Positions 1 to 9,970 of a DNA stretch of 64,000 bases are shown piece by piece. Below the pieces are notes generated by a model. It was not told the origin of the DNA. It searched no databases and worked only from the letters and a program-made list of their open reading frames with translations. Source of the DNA: Helichrysum umbraculigerum (taxonomy: Eukaryota; Streptophyta; Magnoliopsida; Asterales; Asteraceae); assembly GCA_949592205.1 (NCBI GenBank), contig CATIUR010000004.1:81505337-81569336 (forward strand), in the 5' to 3' direction. Positions within the stretch are counted from its first letter, which is position 1; each line of letters begins with the position of its first letter. The translations under genes and the position numbers were made by a program.

Positions 1-93
1 TTTTAGCATTCGATGCCGAGTTAGATACTCCTGGATTTGTTAGAGAATTACCATGAAAAGGAATGTCCTTACATGGACCTCAATCATGTCTAA

Positions 94-330
94 TTATTAT
101 TAAACAAATTCTCATGTCATCCTCCTCCTCATCAAAAAAAAAAAAAAAAAGCTTGGAGTACATGCCCACCAACATCATCAAAAGCATCATCATCGTGTAA
201 TGAAAGAAGATTTGGGACAGAGAGGCACATGTTAGAAAGCATCAAGCGGGAAGATGATTCTATACGATTTTATGTTGAACGTATAGATGAAAAAAACAAG
301 AAGTTTGCGAACTTGGAGGAAAAGATAATA
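94..330 (+). pseudogene. possible gene fragment, unrecognised
   Basis: One frame stays open from about position 94 and runs into the MITE that starts at 331. After a poly-lysine stretch made by a 17-A run, the predicted peptide is Ser-rich and then charged and coiled-coil-like (it contains HMLESIKREDD and KKFANLEEKII). No start codon or splice signal is convincing and I do not recognise the family. It could be an exon remnant truncated by the MITE insertion, or chance. No function is proposed. Confidence 0.2.
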
Positions 331-583
331 CTCCCTCTGTCCCAAATTACGTGTCCTGAATCAGATTTGAAAGTCTTTCTTTTTCAACTTTGACCTTAAA
401 CATTTTTGTTTGTGTTATATATTACTTTATGAAAATTATATCAATGAAAATATATATAAAACTCAATCCATTCATATATTTTACATCAAATATTATATAA
501 CACAAACAAAAATATTTAAGGTCAAAGTTAAAAAGAAAGACTCAAAAAGTCAAACCAGTACACTTAATTTGGGACGTAGGTAG
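331..583. mobile_element. Stowaway-type MITE (Tc1/mariner class)
   Basis: The left end CTCCCTCTGTCCCA and the right end, whose reverse complement begins CTACCTACGTCCCAAATT, form the terminal inverted repeat typical of plant Stowaway MITEs. TA dinucleotides at 329-330 and 584-585 are the target duplication. The inverted symmetry continues inward: AAGACTTTC/GAAAGTC-type segments and GACCTTAAA/TTTAAGGTC flank an AT-rich centre. There is no coding capacity. The length of 253 bp is usual for the class. Confidence 0.9.
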
Positions 584-687
584 TAGATCTTATCAAGACC
601 ATTTTTCATCCAAACCCTCAAACCGTTTACATTTATCTATTAATGTTTTTCTAATTGTTTAATTATTGTTACTGCTACAAATTCTCT

Positions 688-694
<7 letters not shown>

Positions 695-774
<80 letters not shown>
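695..774. repeat. (AT)n microsatellite
   Basis: About 80 bp of uninterrupted AT dinucleotide. It is immediately followed by TAACTAGTAGGTATACCCG, a motif that recurs near 8610. Confidence 0.95.
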
Positions 775-777
<3 letters not shown>

Positions 778-1483
778 CTAGTAGGTATACCCGTGTATTA
801 CAAGGGTTGTTCGACAACGCATAATTTTTTTAGATATAAATAAGCTACTAATTAATGTCATTTGTATCATGAGAAATTAATATTCCAAACTTTACGATTA
901 AGATTGTATAATTGTTGACTTTGTTAGCAAGAGATTTGTAATTAACAAATATATGTTAATATTATTATTTTAAAGGTAAGACCGTTACCTGTGCTTACAT
1001 CTCAGCTTTATGATCCATAAAATAGTTTATTAAGTATAAATTAAAAGTATTATTTATTTATTATCGTACGTTAACATACATCTCAATTATGCCTATAATT
1101 TGTTTGAAAATAATGTTTAAGTTATTTTTTGATTGATAACGTAACTTTTGAATACAAATTCTTAAATTGAGAGAAATAGAATGACTTAATTGACAAATTG
1201 AAAATTAAATTAAATTATGACATCATCAAAGGGTTTCCTATATTATATTATATTTAAGATTATTAATTAATGTTATGTTTATGTTATCTTATGGTGCTTT
1301 TCTGTTATATTTCAACCACTTAATAATTTTATTGCTCTATGAAATCATCATAGTCAATGGAGCAAATTAGAATGACATTTATATCAAACTCGTAAATTGA
1401 AACAGTATGTTAATTGTTTTTGTTTTGAAAATGCAAAAAATTGAAAAAATACATTTTTTAAATAAATCCGCCTATAAAAAACT
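775..1483. other. AT-rich intergenic stretch, no gene seen
   Basis: No sustained reading frame and no recognisable element body. The left margin carries ACTAGTAGGTATACCCGTG, almost the same as the sequence just before element A (ACTAGTAGTATACCCGCG at about 8613). This may be the end of an old dispersed repeat whose class I cannot name. Confidence 0.4.
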
Positions 1484-1713
1484 CACTTATGGTAGGGCCG
1501 ACTAAAAGCACCGCCTTAAGTAATTAAGGCGGGGTGAGCAAAACCGGTACCTTTTTAGTTTGTGTAAGGCGGGTTACATAAACCCGCTTAAATATGATAT
1601 CAAAGCCCGGCATATAATCAATTTTGACCCCACCATTTTAATCAAGTAGCAGGTTTCCTTCTAGTATCGCCTTTTAGTAGCGCCTTAAATGCTCAGTTTT
1701 GTAGTAGTGGAAC
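1484..1713. mobile_element. CACTA-like (En/Spm) terminal fragment
   Basis: The segment ends in TTTTGTAGTAGTG, the exact reverse complement of CACTACTACAAAA found at 48577. It contains short sub-terminal copies of ACCGCCTT/AAGGCGG in both orientations, as expected for CACTA sub-terminal repeats. No matching left terminus or transposase is visible, so this is a fragment or a decayed non-autonomous copy. Confidence 0.5.
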
Positions 1714-1813
1714 AAATTTAGAATTTTTTCTGTTGCAACGCACGGGCAAGATAGTAAATCGATACAAATAGAAGTTCATCTCACGTAAAATTAACGTGGG
1801 TAGTGAAAATATA

Positions 1814-1818
1814 TTACG
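1814..1818. repeat. TSD of copia element (left)
   Basis: TTACG directly precedes the left LTR and is repeated exactly at 8316-8320 after the right LTR. Confidence 0.95.
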
Positions 1819-1984
1819 TGTTGTAAAGTAAAGAAAATAATAGAGATGAAGAATTAAGGTATCTTATTCATAACCATAAGGCATATATATAATACATATG
1901 TAGAGTATTCACCAAGAAATAATAATCTCCTAAAATAACATATCTCTTGATATCGACATCCACTCCATTTATAGATTTATAACA
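1819..1984 (-). repeat. copia 3' LTR (left copy)
   Basis: Begins TGTTGTAAAG and ends TTTATAACA on the plus strand. It matches 8150-8315 in length exactly, with about three mismatches. A purine tract adjoins it internally. Confidence 0.95.
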
Positions 1985-1993
1985 CTCCCCCTT
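1985..1993 (-). promoter_or_regulatory. copia polypurine tract
   Basis: The plus strand reads CTCCCCCTT next to the left LTR, which is AAGGGGGAG on the element strand. This is the expected position for plus-strand DNA priming. Confidence 0.8.
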
Positions 1994-2016
1994 GGATGTC
2001 CATTGATTAAGAATTA

Positions 2017-2175
2017 TGCCTCGTTAAAACCTTACTAGGTAAAACCCCGTAGGACAAAACCCTGGTAAGGGAAAAGAGTACATAATCTTTTAATACGCGT
2101 GAGGATGCTGCCTCATTAAAAACCTTGTTAGGAAAATCCAGTGGGATAAAACCATAACTAAGAGAAAAAGAGTGC
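2017..2175 (-). repeat. diverged direct duplication in copia 3' region
   Basis: Two related blocks of about 66 bp, 2017-2082 and 2109-2175, lie between the RNase H stop and the 3' LTR. Each starts TGCCTC(G/A)TTAAAA, continues through AACC..GGTAAAA-type segments and ends GAGA/GGGAAAAGAGT-like. The type of block, an A-rich series of TTAGGAAAA/GGGATAAAAC modules, looks like the non-coding 3' region seen in several plant copia lineages. That comparison is from memory and not tested. Confidence 0.6.
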
Positions 2176-2205
2176 AACGCGTATTTACTCCCCCTGATGA
2201 GTACA

Positions 2206-5200
2206 TCAGGTGAGTTCATCAAGTCGACGCAACCCAATATCACGAACAAGCTTCTGAAATGTTGAATTAGGAAGTGCCTTGGTAAATAGATCTGCTAGAT
2301 TCTCGCTTGACCGGACTTGTTGTACTTTGATATCTCCATATTTTTGTAAGTCATGAGTGAAGAAGAGCTTTCGTGCAATATGTTTAGTTCTATCACTCTT
2401 GATGTATCCTTCTTTAAGTTGAGCGATGCATGCTGTATTGTCTTCATATAATATTGTAGGTGGCTCAGGTCCAGAAGAAATACCACAAGAATCACGAATT
2501 TGATGTATCACATTTCGTAACCAAACACACTCTCGACTTGCTTCATGAATTGCTAGAATCTCCCCATGATTTGATGAAGTGGCTGTGATTGTTTGATTTA
2601 CTGAACGCCATGAAATTGCAGTACCACCACTTGTGAAAACATACCCAGTTTGAGATCGACCAGTATGTGGGTCAGACATATACCCTGCATCTGCAAAACC
2701 AACTAAACTTGTTTTGCATTGGTTAGTAAAATATAAACCCATATTTTCGTACCTTGAAGGTAGCGAAATATTTGTTTTATTCCACTCCAATGTCTTCTTG
2801 TAGGACATGAGCTGTATCTCGCTAATAGATTTAAAGAAAATGATATATCAGGTCGTGTATGACCAGCGAGAAACATCAATGCCCCAACCGCACTTAAGTA
2901 GGGTATCTCTGGACCAAGAATTTCTTCGTTATTCTTCGGAGGTCGAAATGGGTCCTTTTCAACATCTAGTGACCTTACCACCATTGGAGTGCTTAGTGAA
3001 TGAGATTTGTCCATATAAAATCTTTTCAACACCTTTTCTATGTAAGCTTCTTGGTGCATAAGGATTCCATCCTTAAGGTGCTCAATTTGTAACCCAAGAC
3101 AAAATTTTGTCTTTCCAAGATCTTTCATCTCAAATCCACTTTTTAAGTACTCAACTGCTTTAGGAAGCTCTTTTGGAGTTCCTATGATATTCAAATCATC
3201 CACATAGACAGCAATTATAACATACTCAGATCCGGATCTTTTTGTAAAGATACATGGGCAAATAGGATCATTTTTATATCCTTCTTTCACTAGATACTCA
3301 CTAAGACGATTATACCACATACGTCCAGATTGCTTTAGCCCATATAAAGATTTGTTTAATTTGATTGAATAATGTTCTCGAGAACTTCCCTTACATGAAT
3401 CAGGCAGATTAAACCCTTCAGGGAGTTTCATATAAATCTCTGTATCAAGTGAGCCATACAAATAGGTAGTCACGACATCCATTAGACGCAAATCAATTCC
3501 TTCTTGTACTACCAGACTAATAAGATATCGAAAAGTTGTTGCATCCACCACTGGAGAATATGTCTCCTCATAATCAATTCCAGGTCTTTATGAGAAACCT
3601 AGTGCAACCAATCAAGCTTTATATCTCACAATTTCAATTTTCTCATTTCTCTTTCGCACAAAGACCCACTTATACCCCACCGGTTTTACACCTTTTGGTA
3701 TATGAACTATCGGTCCAAAAACTTCTCTTTTTGCAAGAGAATTTAATTCTGCCTCAATTGCGTCTTTCCATTTTGGCCAATCATTTCTTTGTCTGCATTC
3801 ATTAACAGATCTTTGTTCTTGATCCTCATCACCTTCTATTACTTCTAGCGCTACATCATATGCAAATGTATCATCGACGTCGATTGCATTTCGATTCCAT
3901 ATTTTTCTAGACATAATATAATTTATTGAGATCTCTTCATTTTCAGGTACTTGAGGTTCTTCTTAAACCATCATGTCTAAGGCTTCTCCAAGAGAACCTT
4001 CTGGCGTATCCTTTGCCTCGATTTGACCATCTTGATTAGTTGCTCCTTTTTTCTTTCGAGAAACTTTATCTTTGGAACCGATTGGTCTACCACGCTTCAT
4101 ACGTGCATTAGACTCATTACCAATGTGATGTTCATCCAATACATCAATTCTCACTGGAGCATTAACAGCTGGTATATATGACTTAGTCACTTTCTTTGGG
4201 TCAGTGAATGCGTCTGGTAACTGATTCGCTAATCCTTGTAAACGAATTATCTTTTGAACTTCTAAGTCACATTGTTTAGTTCGAGGATCAAGATGAGATA
4301 ATGATAATTCCTTCCAACTGATTTCTCTTCCCAGCTGTTTTTCCTCTCCCCCTAATGTTGGGAATACTGACTCATCAAAATGGCAAACAACAAATCTAGC
4401 CGTAAATAAATCCCTCGTTGATGGTTCTAAATATATAATAATTGATGCTGATTCATACCCAACATATATTTCCAACCTTCTTTGAGGTCCCATTTTTATT
4501 CGTTGTGGTGGAGCAATTGGGACATATACCGCACAACCAAAAATGCTTAAATGGGAAATATTTGGTTCCTGACCACAAACCAACTGTATTGGAGAGGATT
4601 TGTGATAACTTGTTGGCCTGATGCGTATTAGTGTTGCTGCATGTAGAATTGCATGGCCCCAAGCAGAAACTGGTAGCTTTGTTTTCATTATCATCGGCCT
4701 TGCAACCATTTGAAGTCGCTTGATAAACGATTCAGCAAGCCCATTTTGTGTATGAACATGAGCGACCGGATGTTCAACACTTATCCCAATCAACATACAA
4801 TAGTCATTGAATGTTTGGGATGTAAACTCACCAGCATTGTCTAGACGAATTGTCTTAATAGGATAATCTGGAAAATGTGCTCTTAATCTTATTAATTGGG
4901 CAAGTAATCGCGCAAACGCCAGATTGCGACTTGATAATAAGCACACATGGGACCATCTAGTAGATGCATCAATTAAAATCATAAAATATCTAAATGGTCC
5001 ACAAGGAGGATGTATAGGCCCACATATATCTCCTTGTATCCTTTCCAGAAATTAAAGGATTCATTCCTTATCTTTGCTGGTGATGGGCGAGTAATTAATT
5101 TTCCTTTCGAACAAGCAACACATGTGATATTATTAGAGTCAAGAACTCTATGATTCTTTAAATTATGCCCACATGATTGTTCAATAATTCTCCGCATCAT

Positions 5201-5696
5201 CGTAGAACCGGGATGGCCTAACCGGTTATGCCATAAAATAAAGTTATCTCGGTCCATCAACTTAATGACCGCATTTGATTCAATTGCACTAATAATAGTA
5301 TAATATAAACCAGAGGAAAATGCAAATAATTTCTCAAACACATGCTTTTTTCCCCGAAATGATATTTGTAATAAGAAGAAATTCAGCATGTCCTTCATTT
5401 GTTGTCTCAATATGATATCCATTTTTATGAATATCTTTGAAACTTAATAAGTTTCGTTTAGACTTGGGGGAAAATAATGCATTGTCAATTTTAAACTGTG
5501 TTCCTCCTGGTAATACTATATTTGCTCTTCCTGAGCCTTCAATTAATTTTGCACTACCAGATATTGTGCTAACACTTGCTTCTTGAATAATGAAATTAGA
5601 GAAATATTTTCTCTTCTTGAGAATTGTATGTGTAGTAGCACTATCCACTAGACACATATCTTCATCCTCATTAGCCAATTCAATAGTATGATTCAT
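2206..5696 (-). pseudogene. pol: copia pol (PR-INT-RT-RH), interrupted
   Basis: The polyprotein of a copia element, broken into several frames. Protease: residues around LVDSATTHTIL (5650-5620). Integrase zinc finger: HNRLGHPG...CVACSKGK (about 5240-5100). Integrase core: DNAGEF and the NGLAES glutamate (about 4840-4725). RT: KWVFVRKR (about 3670-3640), YVDD box (about 3215-3195). RNase H: LYEDNTACIAQ and RTKHIARKLFF (about 2440-2350). Lesions: frame changes near 5340-5420, 5030 and 2800; stops at 3963-3965 and two more between 3550 and 3612. It starts separately from gag, with a non-coding A-rich gap of about 240 bp between them. The reading frames are non-functional as they stand. Confidence 0.9.
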
Positions 5697-5699
5697 ATT

Positions 5700-5938
5700 G
5701 CTTCAAAAGAAAAAACACACTAATACAAATTAAACACATAGATAACCATAATAGTTAAAACCAAAAACACCTCATTAAAATCCAAGCAAAATAAGTTCAA
5801 AACTAATCAAAAATAACCATAAACCAAAGGCATGTCATGCAACAAAGTTCAAAACAATCTAAAACTAAGCAAAAACTAAAAAAAATAAATAAAATAAATA
5901 AAGGCATGGCATGCGAAACAATTAAAATAATCGAATGA
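5700..5938. other. non-coding A-rich gap between copia gag and pol
   Basis: Short A-rich runs and several repeats of AAAATAAAT-type sequence; no frame connects gag with pol. Either this family has separate gag and pol ORFs or a fragment was inserted here. Confidence 0.5.
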
Positions 5939-6997
5939 TCAGTCATTCATAAGGAAGTCCCCAACCTCCAAATGAGTTGCTTCCATATTTTCTTGACTTA
6001 CATGGGGACTATTAATTTTGTCATCCTCAATAGTGTAATTTTCTTCTACCCCTTTGCCTTTGTTCTTTTGGAATTGTTGGTAGAGCTCAACTAGATGCTT
6101 AGCGGTACGACAAGCACGTACTCAATGATCTTCACTTCCACAACGATGACATACATTAGACACACCACTTTTAGCATTTCCACCATTTTCATACTTATTA
6201 TTATTACCCCTTTGGTGATAGTTCTTAAATGGAACACCATAATAAATTCCATGACCACGTCCTTGACCATGGCTTCCTCCACGGCCACGACCATAACCAC
6301 GACCATGACCACGTCCATGGCCACAGCCATGTTCACGTCCACGACCACTGTTACCACTATGATTGCGTATGTTACTTTGATCATGGTATGTTGCCACATT
6401 CGCTTCCGAGAAGGGAGCGGTACCAGTTGGACGTGTCTCATGATTTTTCATGAGGAGCTCGTTATTTTGCTCGGCTAGAAGAAACACTGAAATCAAATCA
6501 CAATACCTCTTAAATCCCCTCTCACGATATTGTTGTTGCAATAGAATGTTGGATGCATGAAAAGTGAAAAATGTTTTTTCTAACATATCCGCATCAGTAA
6601 TTTTCTCCCCACATAATGTCAACCGTGAGGTAATTCGAAACATAGCCGAGTTGTAATCATTTACACATTTAAAATCTTGCAACCTCAAGTTTTGCCAATC
6701 ATAACGAGCTCGGGGCAATATCACAGTCCTTTGGTGGTCATACCTGTCTTTCAAATTTATCCACAAAACAAGAGGATCTTTGACAGTGAGGTATTCAGTT
6801 TTCAGAGTTTCATGGAGGTGATGTCTTAAGAAGATCATAGCTTTTGCCTTTTCTTGATTAGTGGTTTGATTCCCAGGTTTGATAGTATTTCCCAAACCAC
6901 TTGCATCCAAGTGCATTTTAGCATCTAGTATCCATGACAAATAATTGTTTCCTGAGATATCCAAAGCCAAAAACTCAAGTTTTGATAGACTTGCCAT
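5939..6997 (-). pseudogene. gag: copia gag, interrupted in the zinc knuckle
   Basis: The start codon is at 6997 (MASLSKLEFLALDISG), followed by the usual copia gag fold (YLSWILDAKMHL, DPLVLWINLKDRYDHQ). There is a long Gly/Arg/His-rich segment (GRGREHGCGHGRGHGRG) and then a CCHC knuckle beginning CHRCGSEDH. The codon after that His is TGA, so the knuckle is cut in half, though the frame stays open beyond it to a natural-looking stop at 5939-5941 (tail VGDFLMND). About 352 codons in all. Gag packages the element RNA in the cytoplasm; here only a truncated product lacking half the knuckle could be made. Confidence 0.85.
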
Positions 6998-8130
6998 GAT
7001 GAACTATATTATAAATCAATCATACAAAATTAACAAATACTCACAAAGTAGCAGTAACAATTGCAATTAGTTTCAGTAGCAGAGCATATAAAATCGTAGG
7101 AATGTATCTTTAGGATCAAAATATGCTAACGATATTAATATAACAGTTATTATAATGAGCTATAATGATAATAAGGTATAGTAAGCATGTAAAAGCATAG
7201 AATATGAATAAGTTATCAAAGTGCCTACATATAGGTAGTTCAGTAAACATTATAACATCAAACAAAATCTTTATGGAAATAGATGATGTGGTCAGTTGAA
7301 TGTCGATTCACCAAAACATTAACGCAATTAGACATATTAACTGTATCAAAAATTAATTAACAGTAAATAAAGTACACAAATTCGCATGTGAATATTTATT
7401 TATTTATTTTTTAAAGAGCCGTAAGAGTTTAAGTATCGTACAATTATATTACTAACGGAGTAAATCAAGTTCTTTAATCATAGGTATTTTAAAAGCATGA
7501 GATCATCAAGTAAGAGTAAACTCAATCATAGATAGAAAAATACGTCAATGAAGTCAGAGTAACAAATATGTAGCAGGCATTAAAATAGTAATTCAAGCAA
7601 TTCGTATATAATAATTCATGCGATTCATATATATAACTATGTAAAGATACATGAGTAACGATACGAAATCATCACGCCAAATTAAACAATTAATAAACAC
7701 ATACATAATATATATTTTATCGTCGACAGGGATGTAGACATGGTATATTAAAGTCACAACAATTAACAAATCAATTAACAATTAACGTCTTGCATGTTGA
7801 TTATTCATGTATTTTATTCCTCATAAAACTTATTGATAAATATGATGTGTATGTTTTCTATATATCTTACATACAATAACAAATCAATATTTTAAAAGCA
7901 ATAACAAAGATCAAATAAATGAAGACAACTCATGGTATAATAAATATGATGTCAGATATGATGTTCACATATCAACACGTATTTAACATACAAGCATATC
8001 ATCATAACATATATATAGCATATAATAATAGGATATCGGATCAACTACGTAAACTAAATCATGAGTTGAAAAAGTTGAAGCCGTACCTTTACGGATAGAT
8101 CGCCGAAAGTAAACCCTAAAGCTTAAAAGA
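6998..8130 (-). other. copia 5' leader, non-coding
   Basis: About 1.13 kb of AT-rich sequence between the primer-binding region and the gag start. No ORF that I would defend. On the element strand this is the expected position of packaging and dimerisation signals, but I recognise none. Confidence 0.5.
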
Positions 8131-8149
8131 GAGTCTCGTGCTGATAACG
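8131..8149 (-). promoter_or_regulatory. copia primer-binding-site region
   Basis: On the element strand the LTR ends ...ACAACA and is followed by CGTTATCAGCACGAGACTC. The position is right for a PBS, but it does not match the TGGTATCAGAGCC of initiator tRNA-Met used by the gypsy elements here. The cognate tRNA was not identified. Confidence 0.55.
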
Positions 8150-8315
8150 TGTTGTAAAGTAAAGAAAATAATAGAGAGGAAGAATTAAGGTATCTTATTC
8201 ATAACCATAAGGCATATATATAATACATATGTAGAGTATTCACCAAGAAATAATAATCTTCTAAAATAACATATCTCTTGATATCGACATCCACTCCATA
8301 TATAGATTTATAACA
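8150..8315 (-). repeat. copia 5' LTR (right copy)
   Basis: 166 bp, TGTTGTAAAG...TTTATAACA, equal in length to the left copy. Confidence 0.95.
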
Positions 8316-8320
8316 TTACG

Positions 8321-8630
8321 TGTATTTTTATGTATGTAACGACTATATCAAGGTGCTAATTTAACCAACTGCTTTTGTAACTTGAATGTTAAGATTGTTA
8401 TTCACTGGAACTAACCACCTTGGTTCAAACCTTCCCTGCCTTGCATATCTCTTTGTTTACTTTTCATTTTCATTTAGCTTAACCCCTTTTTCTTACACGT
8501 ATTACTTTCTTTCTTTTTGGTGTTATTACTATTACTATTACTATTATTATTAGTGTTATCTACGGACATTTATTATTTGTTACATCATATAGCTAGCTAT
8601 ATATTTTGAGTGACTAGTAGTATACCCGCG
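8321..8630. other. intergenic, no gene seen
   Basis: 310 bp between the copia and gypsy A insertions. It holds short ATT trinucleotide runs near 8525-8550 and, at the right edge, ACTAGTAGTATACCCGCGCAA, which resembles 778-800. Confidence 0.5.
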
Positions 8631-8635
8631 CAATG
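8631..8635. repeat. TSD of gypsy A (left)
   Basis: CAATG before the 5' LTR; the same five bases follow the 3' LTR at 28114-28118. This proves that the 3' LTR continues beyond nested element B. Confidence 0.95.
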
Positions 8636-9181
8636 TGTAACACCCACCTAATTAGGGTAATTAATTATGCCTAATCGTTTGTAACTAGTTGTAATTAGTA
8701 TGTAATAGGACTAATTGCAGACTCTATTTGCATATATAAGGTGATTTATATATATATACGCACGCGATTTGGCTAAATCGTACGAATTGACCGGACGGAG
8801 TCCGACACAAATTACTTGGACGTTGGTGACAGAAATTTACCTAAATAATGAGAACGTATTTTACTACATAAAATACACAGTTGAACGAACATTATTTATA
8901 TTATCGTGACTGCATGTTGAATAATTCGACAAAAACGTATCAAACGCAAACCAAATTCCTTAAATATTCCGACAAATTGGTTTTAATAAATATTTACAAA
9001 GTCTTTTATTAAATACTTCGATAACATTTTAAAACATAACCAGTTAGTCAAATACTAAAATTAATCAATTAGGACACGGAGTAAACAATGTGTTTTGAGG
9101 AGTGTTTTCCCCTCCTTTCCTTTTGGGATCATCACCACCACCCTCTCCTTCCCCACTTTCTTCTTCCATTTTCATTTAAAA

Positions 9182-9185
<4 letters not shown>

Positions 9186-9242
<57 letters not shown>
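9186..9242. repeat. (AC)n microsatellite in A 5' LTR
   Basis: Uninterrupted AC repeat inside the CT-rich leader; the 3' LTR counterpart is 17171-17216. Confidence 0.95.
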
Positions 9243-9245
<3 letters not shown>

Positions 9246-9577
9246 CTCTCTCCCAAATTCCCATCAATTTTCGACACTACAAATCCGACCACAAAAGTTA
9301 CATTTTCGGAATCACCATCAAGAGAGGAACAAGATTTACAAAGGCACTATACTCGTTTTCTTCCTCGTTTGGCTTCGATTTGCATTTGTAAGAAAATTCT
9401 AAAAACTTAGATCTACTCATTTTGATGCATTATTTTGGTGTTATAATGTTTACGCAACTTAGTATTGTCCATATGTATGAAGAAAACATGATTTTATAGC
9501 CTAAAAATGTGTTAAAATTTTGGTTTTGATCGGAAAAATGCGTCAGGTCGCTGGGTTCTGGGTTGGTGTTCATCATT

Positions 9578-9796
9578 GCGACGTCGTGGGCGACGTCGCA
9601 CAAATACTCAATGTCGTATATTGCGACGTAAGCCTTTACGTCGATTTAATTTGTGAGGTCGCATATAGCGACGCAGACTCTAACGTCGCACTTAGCGATG
9701 ACCCGTATTACGTCGCATTAATTTGCGAATGTCACACTTAGCGACGTCGTACTCAACGTCGGAATCCTTACCTGCGATGTCGCACCCAACGTCGCA
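9578..9796. repeat. GACGTCGC dyad array, A 5' LTR
   Basis: Roughly a dozen irregularly spaced copies of GCGACGTCG, ACGTCGCA or their complements in 219 bp of otherwise AT-rich LTR. Several are perfect palindromes on a GACGTC core. It is not a regular tandem repeat and not coding. Confidence 0.85.
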
Positions 9797-9857
9797 GAAA
9801 TCAGTATTTTTAAAGAGATTTTCACTAAAACAATGTAGAAAATGTGCATTTTTCCCT

Positions 9858-9970
9858 CCGAGCTGACTCGGCAGCTCGACCCCGACCAGGGGCTTTGCCC
9901 CTTGGACCCCGCCAAGGGGTTGCCACCCCTTGGAACCCCGCAACCAGGGGCGCTGCCCCCGGACCCCCGT
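9858..9970. repeat. GC-rich hairpin module, A 5' LTR
   Basis: A run of short self-complementary segments such as CCAGGGGCTTTGCCCCTTGG and CAGGGGCGCTGCCCCCGG. The same module, on the opposite strand, lies in the C and D LTRs. It could fold into several adjacent stem-loops. Confidence 0.75.

Larger units (their letters stand above)
1819..8315 (-). mobile_element. Ty1/copia LTR retrotransposon with very short LTRs, decayed
   Basis: A 6,497-bp element in minus orientation. Two 166-bp LTRs (1819-1984 and 8150-8315) are bounded by TG...CA and flanked by TTACG duplications. Read on the minus strand the order is LTR, PBS-like site, leader of about 1.15 kb, gag, protease, integrase, RT, RNase H, polypurine tract, LTR; integrase before RT defines Ty1/copia. 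The LTR copies differ at only about three positions that I could find, yet the coding region has several stops and frameshifts. This suggests it was copied by enzymes supplied in trans or inserted already defective. It cannot encode its own proteins. Confidence 0.95.

Noticed and set aside
6095..6478. His/Thr-rich plus-strand frames, one with many HDH repeats, that look like metal-binding proteins
   Set aside because: They are the antisense of the Gly/Arg/His-rich segment of the copia gag on the minus strand.
9088..9402. Frame with a long Thr-His repeat, and its copy near 17068-17388
   Set aside because: Translation of the (AC)n microsatellite in the A LTRs; no other protein character.
9858..9970. 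GC-rich segment as a structured RNA gene
   Set aside because: It occurs only as part of LTRs, varies in unit number, and matches no rRNA or tRNA that I recognise.
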